From Maricaulis salignorans (GTDB taxonomy: Bacteria; Pseudomonadota; Alphaproteobacteria; Caulobacterales; Maricaulaceae), in NCBI RefSeq assembly GCF_900103475.1, contig NZ_FNHG01000001.1, positions 186,001 through 250,000 on the forward strand: 64,000 nucleotides of DNA, read 5' to 3'. The translations under genes were made by a program, and so were the position numbers. Under the pieces are notes generated by a model. That model ran no database searches. It was not told the origin of the DNA and saw nothing but the letters and a program-made list of their open reading frames with translations. Numbering within the stretch: position 1 is the first letter of the stretch; each line of letters starts with the position of its first letter. Below, in pieces: positions 1 to 8,552 of this stretch.

Positions 1-1
1 G

Positions 2-196
2 CTGGGAGGTCTGAACAATCCATTTGGTGCGATTGTCGGCGGGATACTCGTCGGGGTGACCGAAAACCTCGCCTCGACCTATCTCCCCTTCATCGGCAGT
101 GACCTCAGGATCGCAGCGCCGCTCATCCTGGTCTTCATCGCGCTGCTGTTCCGGCCCCACGGCCTGTTCGGCACCGTCCAGGCGGAGCGCGTATGA
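2..196 (+). CDS. livH: LivH-type branched-chain ABC transporter permease, C-terminal fragment
   Basis: The open frame enters from the left edge and ends at a TGA overlapping the next gene's ATG (ATGATG context at 193-198). The 64 visible residues include the pattern LGGLNNPFGAIVGG, a membrane segment, and the ending LFRPHGLFGT, typical of the C-terminus of the inner-membrane permease LivH. It would pair with LivM, which follows directly, to form the channel of a high-affinity uptake system for branched-chain amino acids or related carboxylates. The N-terminus, and probably the ATPase genes, lie outside the window. Confidence 0.85.
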   Translation: MGGLNNPFGAIVGGILVGVTENLASTYLPFIGSDLRIAAPLILVFIALLFRPHGLFGTVQAERV

Positions 197-1191
197 TGAC
201 GCTGAACAACAAGACTATTGCCATGCTTCTGGCCGCCGCTTTTCTTCTCGCGCTCGCGGCCCCCTGGTTGATCCCGCAATACCGGATTGATCGCCTCACC
301 CTGGCACTGATCTACGGCGCCGCGACAATCGGCCTCGTCATCATCACCGGCCGGGCGGGGCAGCTCTCCATCGGGCATTCGGCCTTCTTCGGCATCGGGG
401 CCTATACGACGGGAATCCTGCTCGTGCGCGACATCCTGCCCTTGCCGCTGGCGCTGTTGGCCGGCGCCCTCGCCGGCGGTGTGCTGGGTCTGGTGTTTGG
501 CAAGCCGGCGCTGAAACTGCGCGGGTTTCAATTGGCGATCGTGACCGCGGCGCTGGCGATCGTCTTTCCGCTTATGCTGCCCCGGTTCTCGGACCTGACG
601 GGTGGCCATGCCGGCCTGGCCATTCCGCCACAATTCGCGCCGGAAAGCTGGGGGCTGAGCTCTGTCAGCTGGATGTATATGGTTACCGTCGTGACCATCG
701 CTATCCTCGTCTTTGTGGCCTGGGCGGTGACGCGCAACCGGCTCGGCCGGGCACTCGATGCGATCCGGCTCAGCGAGCTGACCGCCAGGTCGATGGGTAT
801 TGACGTCGCCGGCTACAAGCTCGCGGCCTTCACCGTTTCCGCCATCTGTGCGGGTTTGGCGGGAGGGCTCTATGCGGCGGCCATCGGCTTCATCGCGCCG
901 GAGGCGTTTGGCCTTTTGATCAACCTGACCTTCCTGGCTGCACTGATGGTCGGTGGCAGCCGGGTCATCGCGGGGGCGTTGATCGGTGGACTGTTCGTGC
1001 AGCTGGTTCCGGAGTTGGCGGCTGGTCTAAGTCAGGCGTGGACACAACTTCTGTTCGGTGCAATTTTGATTGCGGTTGTATTTTTCCTGCCGGGTGGCCT
1101 TGTCTCCCTGATTCCGATCATGCAGCGCAAGGTTTCACGTCCGGCCAAAACTGCGGCCACTACCAGTGCCGACACAACGGATTGCGATTGA
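193..1191 (+). CDS. livM: LivM-type branched-chain ABC transporter permease
   Basis: A 332-residue, highly hydrophobic protein with about eight to ten membrane spans. The LivM signature GQLSIGHSAFFGIGAYT lies near residues 56-72, and a cytoplasmic coupling-loop region (AIRLSELTARSMGI) near residues 193-206. It forms the inner-membrane pore with LivH. Start and stop overlap the neighbours (ATGA with livH, TGATG with the TetR gene), so the three are very likely co-transcribed. Given the surrounding acyl-CoA genes, the substrate may be an organic acid rather than an amino acid; that is inference. Confidence 0.92.
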   Translation: MMTLNNKTIAMLLAAAFLLALAAPWLIPQYRIDRLTLALIYGAATIGLVIITGRAGQLSIGHSAFFGIGAYTTGILLVRDILPLPLALLAGALAGGVLGLVFGKPALKLRGFQLAIVTAALAIVFPLMLPRFSDLTGGHAGLAIPPQFAPESWGLSSVSWMYMVTVVTIAILVFVAWAVTRNRLGRALDAIRLSELTARSMGIDVAGYKLAAFTVSAICAGLAGGLYAAAIGFIAPEAFGLLINLTFLAALMVGGSRVIAGALIGGLFVQLVPELAAGLSQAWTQLLFGAILIAVVFFLPGGLVSLIPIMQRKVSRPAKTAATTSADTTDCD

Positions 1192-1871
1192 TGAATAAGC
1201 CAGTGACCAAGAATGCAGTCAGTGATGATCAATCCGCCAAACCCGCGGCAACGTCCCGGACGCGGGCTCGGCCCAATCGCAATGAGGAAGGGCGGCTCGA
1301 GATTCTGCTCGCTGCGACCGAGGCCTTCATGCGGCTGGGATATGCCCGTGCCTCGATTGATGAAATCGCCGACCAACTAAATGCGACCAAGGGGCGTATT
1401 TACCATTACTACCGCAAGAAATCGGATATCTTGATTGATATTCACCGGCATGTTCTTGACCTGATGTTGACCCAGGTCGCGCCGCTCGCCCGGATCGAGG
1501 GCAGCGCCAGCGAGGCCATTCGGGCGATGTCATTTCGCCATGCCATGGTGATCATGGAAAACCTGGCGCTGACCCGGGTCGCCTTGCTGTCGACGACCGA
1601 CCTTCTGGTCAACGAGAAGCGTGAGCGTTTCGTGGATGAAATCAGCAATGCCAGGTCAGACTATGAGGGCCTGTTCCGGACCGTCATCGAGGCCGGCATG
1701 GCCAGCGGTGAGTTCCGGACGGTCAATCCGGGGCTTTTGACCAAGACGCTGCTGGGCTCGCTGAACTGGACCATCATGTGGTATGTCGAGCGCGGCCAGT
1801 CATCGGCCGATACGCGAGAGGAAATTGCCGACGTCATCGCCGATTTCATCCTTCACGGGGTGTCGAAATAG
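1191..1871 (+). CDS. TetR/AcrR-family transcriptional regulator
   Basis: A 226-residue regulator. The N-terminal helix-turn-helix (residues about 30-75) has the TetR pattern, with ILLAATEAFMRLGYARASID then LNATKGRIYHYYRKKSDIL. The C-terminal helical domain resembles TetR_C regulators of fatty-acid and CoA-ester pathways. The reading frame is open back to 1038, but the ATG at 1191 is preferred because it overlaps the livM stop (TGATG). The gene converges on the acyl-CoA synthetase gene with a 19-bp 3' overlap. It probably controls this catabolic island by sensing an acyl-CoA intermediate (inference). Confidence 0.88.
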   Translation: MNKPVTKNAVSDDQSAKPAATSRTRARPNRNEEGRLEILLAATEAFMRLGYARASIDEIADQLNATKGRIYHYYRKKSDILIDIHRHVLDLMLTQVAPLARIEGSASEAIRAMSFRHAMVIMENLALTRVALLSTTDLLVNEKRERFVDEISNARSDYEGLFRTVIEAGMASGEFRTVNPGLLTKTLLGSLNWTIMWYVERGQSSADTREEIADVIADFILHGVSK

Positions 1872-3418
1872 GCCAGGGCCCGTTCGCGCAGCTCCCCTTT
1901 TTTGACCTTTGTGCCATTGGCGCCGACCGTCACAGGAATAGCGTCAGTCAGGACGATCCTGTCCGGGATCTTGAAGCCGGCAATCCGCGATTTGCAGAAG
2001 GCCTTCAATGTCGGCTCGTCCAAGCCGGGAGAGGATACGCGCACGAAGGCGACGGCAACGTCGCCGCGCGATGGCAGACTGACCCCCACGACATGGACTT
2101 CTTCAACGTCCGGATGGGTGCCGATATGGTGTTCGATCTCGGCCGGGTCGATCAGATTGCCGCGTAGCCGCAAGGCGTCACCCAGGCGTGAAATGAAGAC
2201 GAGTCCGCCGGGCGTCGTGTAGCCAAGATCCCCCGTCCGGTACCATCCGTCCGGCGTCATCGCTGCAGTGCTCGCTGGGCTGTCATTGCGGTAGCCCAGC
2301 ATGATGCATGCACCTGTCAACTGGAGCTCGCCGCGTTCGCCGTGGGGCAGGTTGCTTCCATCCGGCGACACGGCCCTGGCCTGGGTCATGTCATCGAGAT
2401 AGGGACCGCCAGCCAGCAGGCGCTCCGGTTCGGGAGCATTGGGAGCGGCACCGGCCACGAAGGCCAGAGCTTCGGACGATCCATAGGCCTGTGCCGCCTG
2501 GACCTGCACCGCACCGCTTGTTGCGATCATCCTGATGGTTTCTGCCGCCGGGCTCCCGGTGAAAGCTCCGAAATAGCAGCTGCGCCAATACGGTAATTGC
2601 TCGCCCTGGAATGTCGGCGCGTTGAGAATTTCGCGAACCAGATTGTCGCCGCCATGCACATGCGCGATCTGATAGTCGTGCATGGCTTCGGCCGCGCGGC
2701 TGGCGGAGAAGACCGGCAGGAAGACACAACTCGCGCCGCGCATCAGGGCGGCGAGTGATATGCCTAGCCCCCAGACGCCGCAAAGTGGCAAGGCGCATAA
2801 CACCGCATCGCCGGAATTGATGCCGAACCGTTGTGCGGCGGCACTGAAGCGGATGACCAGCGAGGACTGTCGGTGCATCGCCAGTTTTGGCGCGCCGGTC
2901 GAACCGGATGTGGAGAAGCAGTTGAGTGCCAGATCGCCGCCAGCGGCCCTGGGTATCCCGGCCTCGGCCCCACTCGCGATTTGCGCGTCGATATCGATCC
3001 GCAGGACGTGATCGAGACCGGGCAGGGGAGAAGCCAGGGCTTCGCCCAGAAGCGCGTCGAAATCGACCATGCCGCTGGCCTCTGGAGCGACGAGGCAGCG
3101 AAGCCCGGCCCGTTCAAGCAGGGCGCGTGCATCATTGCCGCGAAGGCGCGGGTTTACCGGAACAACCAGCAGGCCGAGCGTCGATGCTGCCAGCTCGATC
3201 GCGAGCCAGGGGGCACAATTGGGAAGCCAAAGTCCGATTGCGTCGCCGGCCTCGAGGCCGAGATCGCTCAGTCTCTGTGTCCACGCCCCGGCTTCCGAGA
3301 GGAGCTGGCCATAGCTCCAGCGCGTCTCCCCGTCCGTCCCGACGGTGACCACTGCGGTCTGTGATCCCGGGATCGCGGAGATCCGGTCGAGAAGGCGAGG
3401 AGATGCGGTCTTGGTCAT
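1853..3418 (-). CDS. AMP-dependent acyl-CoA synthetase/ligase (ANL superfamily)
   Basis: A 521-residue adenylate-forming enzyme that would convert a carboxylic acid, ATP and CoA to acyl-CoA, AMP and PPi in the cytoplasm. Visible motifs in order are the P-loop-like FSTSGSTGAPK (near residue 170), the A5-type QAYGSSEA, YRTGDLG, the hinge region, FKIPDR, and a C-terminal catalytic lysine region (NGTKVKKGELRE). The start is the ATG at 3418, overlapping the acyl-CoA dehydrogenase stop as TGATG; a TTG lies one codon upstream. It is the last gene of the leftward operon. The substrate is unknown; it probably activates the imported acid. Confidence 0.88.
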   Translation of the reverse strand: MTKTASPRLLDRISAIPGSQTAVVTVGTDGETRWSYGQLLSEAGAWTQRLSDLGLEAGDAIGLWLPNCAPWLAIELAASTLGLLVVPVNPRLRGNDARALLERAGLRCLVAPEASGMVDFDALLGEALASPLPGLDHVLRIDIDAQIASGAEAGIPRAAGGDLALNCFSTSGSTGAPKLAMHRQSSLVIRFSAAAQRFGINSGDAVLCALPLCGVWGLGISLAALMRGASCVFLPVFSASRAAEAMHDYQIAHVHGGDNLVREILNAPTFQGEQLPYWRSCYFGAFTGSPAAETIRMIATSGAVQVQAAQAYGSSEALAFVAGAAPNAPEPERLLAGGPYLDDMTQARAVSPDGSNLPHGERGELQLTGACIMLGYRNDSPASTAAMTPDGWYRTGDLGYTTPGGLVFISRLGDALRLRGNLIDPAEIEHHIGTHPDVEEVHVVGVSLPSRGDVAVAFVRVSSPGLDEPTLKAFCKSRIAGFKIPDRIVLTDAIPVTVGANGTKVKKGELRERALAYFDTP

Positions 3419-4584
3419 CAATAGGAGCGTGGCAGGCCCAGCACATGTTGCGAGATATAATTCAATGCCATCTCCTGGCTGATCGGCGCAATCCGCATCA
3501 GCCGCGATTCCCGGAAATAACGTTCGACATCATATTCCTTGGCATAGCCATAGCCGCCATGGGTCTGCACGGCGCGGTCGGCGGCGAAGAAAGCCGCGTC
3601 GGCACAGAGCACCTTCGCCATGTTGGCTTCGCCGCCACACGGTTCGCCACGATCATAGAGCCAGGCGGCTTTGCGGGCGAGCAATTCAGCGGACTGGAGC
3701 TGCGCATGCGCCATGGCCAGCGGGTGCTGGATCGCCTGGTTGGCCCCGATCGGCCGGTCGAAGATCACGCGTTCATTGGCATAGCTGATGGCGCGCTTCA
3801 GCGCGACATAGCCGATGCCGATGGACTCGTGGGCCAGCAGGATGCGTTCCGGATTCAAGCCGTCGAGCAGATAGCGGAATCCCTTGCCTTCCTCGCCGAT
3901 CAGTGCGGATTTCGGTACGTGCAGGTCGTCGATGAAGACCTCATTGGTCTTCACCGCATTGCGGCCCATTTTCGGGATCGGCTTGATGTCGATTTTCGAG
4001 CGGTCAATGTCGATCAGGAAGAGGGAGATGCCGTCGGTGGACTTGGCGCATTCCTCACGCGGTGTCGTGCGTGTCACCAGCACCATTTTCTGTGATTCGA
4101 GGGCCTTGGTAATCCACACCTTGCGGCCATTGATGACGTAGCCATCATTGGTCTTGCGCGCGAAAGTCTTGATCCGCGAGGTGTCGGTTCCGGCATCAGG
4201 TTCGGTGACCGCAAAACAAACATGCAGCTTGCCGGTCGCGACCTGTGGCAGGAGGGATTGGCGCAATTCTTCCGAGCCGTGTTTCGCAATGACATTGACG
4301 CCGAAAATACTCAGATGCATCGGCGTGCAGCCATTCATTGCGGCGCCCGATGCTGCGACTTCCTGCAGCAGGATGGCGGCTTCACTGATGCCTAGTCCGG
4401 ATCCGCCATATTCTTCAGGGATGGCAATTCCGATCCAGCCGGCCTCGGCGAAGGCGTTGTAGAAATCCCAGGGGAAAGTCTCGGACTCGTCGCATTTGCG
4501 CCAGTATTCATCGCCGAATTTTCCGGCCAGACTGCGCACGGCGCGCTGGACATCCTGCTGCGTTTCGCTCAACTCGAAATTCAT
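3418..4584 (-). CDS. Acyl-CoA dehydrogenase
   Basis: A 388-residue flavoprotein with the full dehydrogenase fold: N-terminal helical domain, middle domain with CFAVTEPDAGTDTS and WITKALESQKMV, and C-terminal FAD-binding helices with QTHGGYGYAKEYDVERYFRE. It would oxidise an acyl-CoA to the 2,3-enoyl-CoA and pass electrons to ETF. The ATG at 4584 has GAGG 6 nt upstream; a GTG lies one codon earlier. The C-terminal stretch that normally carries the catalytic Glu (IYEGT) reads RIAPISQEMAL here, as in some FadE-like subfamilies, so the base may sit elsewhere. It lies between the SDR and acyl-CoA synthetase genes in the leftward operon. Confidence 0.9.
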   Translation of the reverse strand: MNFELSETQQDVQRAVRSLAGKFGDEYWRKCDESETFPWDFYNAFAEAGWIGIAIPEEYGGSGLGISEAAILLQEVAASGAAMNGCTPMHLSIFGVNVIAKHGSEELRQSLLPQVATGKLHVCFAVTEPDAGTDTSRIKTFARKTNDGYVINGRKVWITKALESQKMVLVTRTTPREECAKSTDGISLFLIDIDRSKIDIKPIPKMGRNAVKTNEVFIDDLHVPKSALIGEEGKGFRYLLDGLNPERILLAHESIGIGYVALKRAISYANERVIFDRPIGANQAIQHPLAMAHAQLQSAELLARKAAWLYDRGEPCGGEANMAKVLCADAAFFAADRAVQTHGGYGYAKEYDVERYFRESRLMRIAPISQEMALNYISQHVLGLPRSY

Positions 4585-4607
4585 CACATACCTCGGATTT
4601 GAATAGT

Positions 4608-5492
4608 TCAGTCGCCGACAAACATCTTCTGCAGCGTGTCAGGATCGAGTGGCCCGCTGGGGGCGCTCTTGTCGCCCGACACGATCTCCTCCCACCGCGC
4701 GTCCAGATCGGCCGGGCCAGGGCGGCCCTCGAAGTGAACGCCGGGCGAGAGTGAAATATGGGCGGAGGAGAACCAGCCGCCGCCGGCGACGATAATGGCG
4801 CCGGTTGTCGTGAGCGCGTCTGAGGCCAGTTTGGTCACGGCGGGCGCAACCTCGTCGGGCGACAGTTTCGCTGCAAGTTCGGGGCTCAGGAGGGCTTCAG
4901 TCATCGGTGTCGTCGCAATGGGCGCGAGGGAATTGACCAGGATATTCTTCCGTTGCCCCTCGATGGCGAGAACAGTGCCGAGCCCGATAATGCCCATCTT
5001 CGCGGCCGCGTAGGACGACTGCGCAAAATTTCCCCAAAGCCCGGAGGGTGAGCTCACGAGGATGATGCGGCCGCGCTGTTGTTCGAGCATGTGCGGCCAG
5101 GCGGCATGGCACAGATAATGGGTGCCGGTGAGGTGAACGCTGGTGACGGCCTCCCACTCTTCATCGGTCGACTTGCCGTAGGATTTGTTGCGCTCGATGC
5201 CGGCATTGCTGACCAGGATGTCTATGCTGCCGAAATGCTCGATCGCATCGCGAACCATGGCCTGGGCGCCGTCACGCTCGCTGACGCTATCCGTGTTGGC
5301 AACGGCTTTACCGCCGGCCGCCTGGATCTCGGCACAGACGGCCTCGGCGGTCGGGCGTCCATCGGGCCCGCGGCCAATATCATTGACGACGATGTTCGCA
5401 CCCGCGCGCGACAGGGCGAGCGCATAACTGCGGCCCAGCCCCTGGCCGGCGCCGGTGATGATGGCGGTGCGTCCGTTCAATTCATGCGTCAT
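4608..5492 (-). CDS. Short-chain dehydrogenase/reductase (SDR)
   Basis: A 294-residue classical SDR, extended by about 45 residues at the C-terminus. It shows the cofactor motif TGAGQGLG (near residue 12), NDIG, the NAG motif (VSNAGIERNK), the active-site serine in LVSSPSG, and the YAAAK catalytic pair. It likely oxidises a 3-hydroxyacyl-CoA or similar alcohol with NAD(P)+. The frame extends to 5561, but the ATG at 5492 gives the usual SDR N-terminus (MTHELNGRTAIITGAG) and overlaps the E2 gene by only 11 bp. Belongs to the leftward operon. Confidence 0.88.
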   Translation of the reverse strand: MTHELNGRTAIITGAGQGLGRSYALALSRAGANIVVNDIGRGPDGRPTAEAVCAEIQAAGGKAVANTDSVSERDGAQAMVRDAIEHFGSIDILVSNAGIERNKSYGKSTDEEWEAVTSVHLTGTHYLCHAAWPHMLEQQRGRIILVSSPSGLWGNFAQSSYAAAKMGIIGLGTVLAIEGQRKNILVNSLAPIATTPMTEALLSPELAAKLSPDEVAPAVTKLASDALTTTGAIIVAGGGWFSSAHISLSPGVHFEGRPGPADLDARWEEIVSGDKSAPSGPLDPDTLQKMFVGD

Positions 5493-6174
5493 TCGCCGCG
5501 CTCCTGCCGGTGAAGTGGCCAATAATCCGTTCAAGGAAGCTCGCCGCCGTGACGCCATCAATGATGCGGTGATCGCTGGCGAGCGTCAGATAGGCGGTCT
5601 TGCGGGCCACTACGGCGTCATTGATCACGAAGGGCCGTTTCTTGATGCTGCCCATGAAAAGCAGCGCGGTCTGGCGCTGATTGATGACCGGGAAACCGCT
5701 GTCGACATCAAATTTGCCGAGATTGGATACCGTCATCACAGCGCCGTCGAATTCGTCCGGTGCCAGCTTCCAGGCGCGGGCCCGGTCCGCCTTTTCGCGC
5801 AGGGCTGCGGCCATCGCGTAGATGTCATGGGTGTGCGCATCTCGGAGAACCGGCGTCATCAGCCCGTTGTCGGTGGCGATGGCGACGGCGAGATTGACTC
5901 CGTCACATTGCCTGATCGCCTTGCCGTCGAACAGGACGTTGAAGCGGGGATCCTCGGACAGGGCCCGGGTGACAGCATGGACCAGAAGGTCGTTGATCGT
6001 CACCCGCGGCGCATCGACCGGGGCCGCCTTGCGGCAGGCATCAAGCCGGTCAAGAACGGGCTCGGCATCGATCTGGGTGACTTCCGCAAAATGGGGAATC
6101 TCGTCCCAGCTCCGCTTCATCGCACCGGCCATCGCCCGCTGGATGCCGGTCAGCCTGGTCCCCTCATCGCTCAT
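5482..6174 (-). CDS. 2-oxoacid dehydrogenase E2 catalytic domain protein, no lipoyl or binding domain
   Basis: A 230-residue protein equal to just the catalytic (CAT-like) core of dihydrolipoamide acyltransferases. It starts with LTGIQRAMAGAMKRSW, includes FDVDSGFPVINQRQTALLF, and carries the active-site DHRIIDG near the C-terminus. It would transfer the acyl group from lipoamide to CoA. The ATG at 6174 overlaps the lipoyl-protein stop (ATGA). Usual E2 proteins have a lipoyl domain, a peripheral-subunit-binding domain and the core in one chain of about 400 residues or more; here the lipoyl domain is a separate gene and I see no subunit-binding domain. Confidence 0.85.
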   Translation of the reverse strand: MSDEGTRLTGIQRAMAGAMKRSWDEIPHFAEVTQIDAEPVLDRLDACRKAAPVDAPRVTINDLLVHAVTRALSEDPRFNVLFDGKAIRQCDGVNLAVAIATDNGLMTPVLRDAHTHDIYAMAAALREKADRARAWKLAPDEFDGAVMTVSNLGKFDVDSGFPVINQRQTALLFMGSIKKRPFVINDAVVARKTAYLTLASDHRIIDGVTAASFLERIIGHFTGRSAANDA

Positions 6175-6410
6175 CAGGCTTCTTCCGCACGGGCGATCAC
6201 GGTGCCAACCGGCACGATTTCGTTTTCCGCGACGACGATCTCGACCAGCTTGCCGGAGCGGGTCGCCTCGACTTCGGTGCGGGCCTTCTCGGTCTCGCAC
6301 TCATAGAGGACATCGCCCTCCTTGAAGCTGTCTCCGACGGCGATCAGCCATTCGGCGACCTCGCCCTCTTCCATGGTCTGGCCCAGCTTCGTCAGCTTGA
6401 TCTCAAACAT
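6174..6410 (-). CDS. Free-standing lipoyl (biotinyl/lipoyl-attachment) domain protein
   Basis: A 78-residue protein that is a single lipoyl domain. It begins MFEIKLTKLGQTMEEGEV and has the modification site in the turn CETEKARTEV, with the lysine at about residue 42. As in E2 proteins, this lysine should carry lipoate and shuttle the acyl group from E1 to the E2 core encoded immediately downstream (4-bp overlap). E1 beta lies 13 bp upstream. A biotin carrier is less likely, because those have an AMKM motif and none is seen. Confidence 0.87.
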   Translation of the reverse strand: MFEIKLTKLGQTMEEGEVAEWLIAVGDSFKEGDVLYECETEKARTEVEATRSGKLVEIVVAENEIVPVGTVIARAEEA

Positions 6411-6423
6411 CTATTCGACCTCT

Positions 6424-7425
6424 TTATTGGGTGGATGACTTGCCGGTCGCGGCCAATTTGCGTGCCGCGGCCAAAATGTGTTCCAGGTGCGGAACGATGA
6501 AGCGTTCCAGTTCCAGATTTTGCGGGACGTAAGTGTCAGCCCCGGCGACCCGGGCGGGCGGCGCCAATAGTTTGTCGAAACGGGTCTCGACGATCTGGGC
6601 GATCAGTTCACCGGCAAGTCCGCCCGTGACCGGGCCCTCATGGGTGACCAGCACCCGCCCGATCCGGTCGACAGAGTTAAAGATGGTCGCCGTGTCCAGC
6701 GGGCGTACGCCGCGCGGGTCGATCACTTCAGCGCTGATCCCCTCTTCGGCCAGCGCTTCGGCGGCTTTCAACGCGACCGCGACCATGCTCGACCAGGCGA
6801 TAATGGTCAGGTCAGTGCCGTTGCGAATGGTCGAGGCCTTCCCGATCGGATCGACTTCCACCTCGTCCGGGACCGGGCCGCGGCGATTGTAGAGCGCCTT
6901 GTTTTCAAGGAAGAGCACAGGGTCATCATCACGGATCGCTGCCTTCAACATCGACTTCGCGTCGGCGGGCGTTGAGGGCATCAGGGTTTTCAGTCCGAAC
7001 GCGTTCCAGAAGTATTGGCCGAAAGACTGTGAATGCTCGGGCCCCAGCCCCCCGAACATGCCTTCGGCGGCCCGGATCACAAGCGGGACGCTCTGACGGT
7101 TGCCGTGCATGTAGCGCCATTTCGCGGCCTTGTTCAGGATCTCGTCCATAGCGACCAGGGCGAAGTCGGCATATTGCAGCTCGACCACGGGGCGTGCCCC
7201 GGCGAGTGCTGCGCCGACGCCGCCGCCCACGATGAGCGTCTCGGAAATCGGCGTGTCAAAGACCCGCTTCGGGCCGAACTTGTCCTGCAAACCCTTGCTG
7301 ACAGCAAACACGCCGCCAAATTTCGCAACGTCCTGACCCATCAGGAAAACGCGCTCATCGCGCTCCATTTCCTCGACGAGGGCTTCATTCAACGCCGCCC
7401 GGTAGCTGATTATCCGTTCGCTCAC
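6424..7425 (-). CDS. 2-oxoacid dehydrogenase E1 component, beta subunit
   Basis: A 333-residue transketolase-like protein of the PDH/BCKDH/acetoin dehydrogenase E1 beta family. Visible marks are RVFLMGQDVAKFGGVF, RVFDTPISE, the LQYADFALVAMDEI region, and a C-terminal transketolase domain with AEVIDPRGVRPLDTATI and VTHEGPVTGG. With E1 alpha it decarboxylates a 2-oxoacid with thiamine diphosphate and acylates the lipoyl protein. The start is a GTG at 7425 whose bases overlap the E1 alpha stop (GTGA). Substrate choice between pyruvate, branched oxoacids and acetoin cannot be made from sequence alone. Confidence 0.9.
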   Translation of the reverse strand: MSERIISYRAALNEALVEEMERDERVFLMGQDVAKFGGVFAVSKGLQDKFGPKRVFDTPISETLIVGGGVGAALAGARPVVELQYADFALVAMDEILNKAAKWRYMHGNRQSVPLVIRAAEGMFGGLGPEHSQSFGQYFWNAFGLKTLMPSTPADAKSMLKAAIRDDDPVLFLENKALYNRRGPVPDEVEVDPIGKASTIRNGTDLTIIAWSSMVAVALKAAEALAEEGISAEVIDPRGVRPLDTATIFNSVDRIGRVLVTHEGPVTGGLAGELIAQIVETRFDKLLAPPARVAGADTYVPQNLELERFIVPHLEHILAAARKLAATGKSSTQ

Positions 7426-8393
7426 GACATGTCCCCCGCCAGCAGGCCTTGATAGATTTGCGCTTCTCCGGCCTTGGCATGCGACATGGCCGTCGCAACA
7501 GCGGCTTCCAGATGGGCGCGTTCTTCCTGGCGGATCGCCTCGAGCCGGTCTTCTCCAACTCCGCGGGCCGCCAGTCTTTCCTGAACCAGGATTTGCGGAT
7601 CCTTGAGCTTCGCTGCCGCGATCTCATCCTTGCTGCGGTAATTTTGCGGATCGCCTTCGTAATGGCCGCGAATTCGGAAGGTCTTGGCTTCGATCAGGGT
7701 TGGTCCGCAGCCGGACCGAGCCCGTTCAACGGCCTCCTTCACAGCGCCGTAGACCGCCTCGACATCCTGCCCGTCAACAATGGCCGACGGCATGTCATAG
7801 GCCTGTGCCCGCTGGGCCACGTCCTCGATACAGGTCGCCTCGCGATGGGGGACTGATACCGAATAGCCATTATTCTCGCAGAGCCAGATCATCGGGAGCT
7901 TCCAGAGCGCCGCGGCATTGGCAGCCTCATGGAATGTCCCGCGATTGGCTGAGCCTTCGCCGAAGAGGTGGATCGAGACGCGGTCATCACCCAGTTTGGC
8001 GGCACCGAGGGCCGCGCCGGCGCTGAGCACGAAGCCGCCGCCGAGTGTGCCGCTTGAACCCATCACGCCAAATTTCGGGTCCACAGCGTGCACAATGCCG
8101 GCGCCCAGCCCGCCGGTCGCGCCGCCGATACGGCCGAGGAAGTCGCCGATCAACTCGTCCAGCAAGATGCCCTTGGCGAGAATCTGCGCAACCCCGCGGT
8201 GGCTGTAGAAGAGCATGTCGTCATCACGCAGCGCCGCGCAGGCGCCAATGCCAATCGCTTCCTGGCCGCGGCCGGAGTGGAGCAAGACACGGGAATCGCC
8301 AGCCTCGATGAAGCGCAGGAGGCGCTGCTCGGCCAGAATGGAGCGCTCCATGATGCGGAAGGCGTGAAGTAGCTGGTCGACTGTCATTTCCAT
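7422..8393 (-). CDS. 2-oxoacid dehydrogenase E1 component, alpha subunit
   Basis: A 323-residue thiamine-diphosphate enzyme subunit. It has LHSGRGQEAIGIGA, YSHRGVAQILAKG, a TPP-binding region starting HLFGEGSANRGTFHEA and continuing LWKLPMIWLCENNGYSVS, and RIRGHYEGDP near residue 270. The family includes AcoA-type acetoin dehydrogenases and pyruvate dehydrogenase alpha. It is the first gene of the leftward operon, with its ATG at 8393 (a second ATG two codons on). No E3 (lipoamide dehydrogenase) gene is in the window, so the complex probably uses a shared E3. Confidence 0.9.
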   Translation of the reverse strand: MEMTVDQLLHAFRIMERSILAEQRLLRFIEAGDSRVLLHSGRGQEAIGIGACAALRDDDMLFYSHRGVAQILAKGILLDELIGDFLGRIGGATGGLGAGIVHAVDPKFGVMGSSGTLGGGFVLSAGAALGAAKLGDDRVSIHLFGEGSANRGTFHEAANAAALWKLPMIWLCENNGYSVSVPHREATCIEDVAQRAQAYDMPSAIVDGQDVEAVYGAVKEAVERARSGCGPTLIEAKTFRIRGHYEGDPQNYRSKDEIAAAKLKDPQILVQERLAARGVGEDRLEAIRQEERAHLEAAVATAMSHAKAGEAQIYQGLLAGDMS

Positions 8394-8470
8394 TGCGTAG
8401 GGCCTGTCTTGGAAATTGCGTATCTGGCCACACTAACGGCCTGCAGTGAGATCACACAAGATGTGTTGAC

Positions 8471-8504
8471 CTACCGAGTAGTATGTGACGAATATGGTTG
8501 TCAA
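8471..8504. promoter_or_regulatory. Candidate divergent promoter/operator between the two catabolic operons
   Basis: The 159 bp between the E1 alpha ATG (8393, leftward) and the acyl-CoA dehydrogenase ATG (8553, rightward) must hold both promoters. On the minus strand a TTGACA hexamer (complement of 8499-8504) is followed 15 nt later by TACTAC (8478-8483). On the plus strand TTGACC starts at 8466. An imperfect inverted repeat, CTACCGAGTAG (8471-8481), sits across these elements, where a TetR-type repressor would block both directions. The arms are only 4 bp, so this is a weak prediction. Confidence 0.3.
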
Positions 8505-8552
8505 GCGCCGGGTCGGCTCGGTGCAGTCAAAACACAGTGGGGGCGCATTTCC

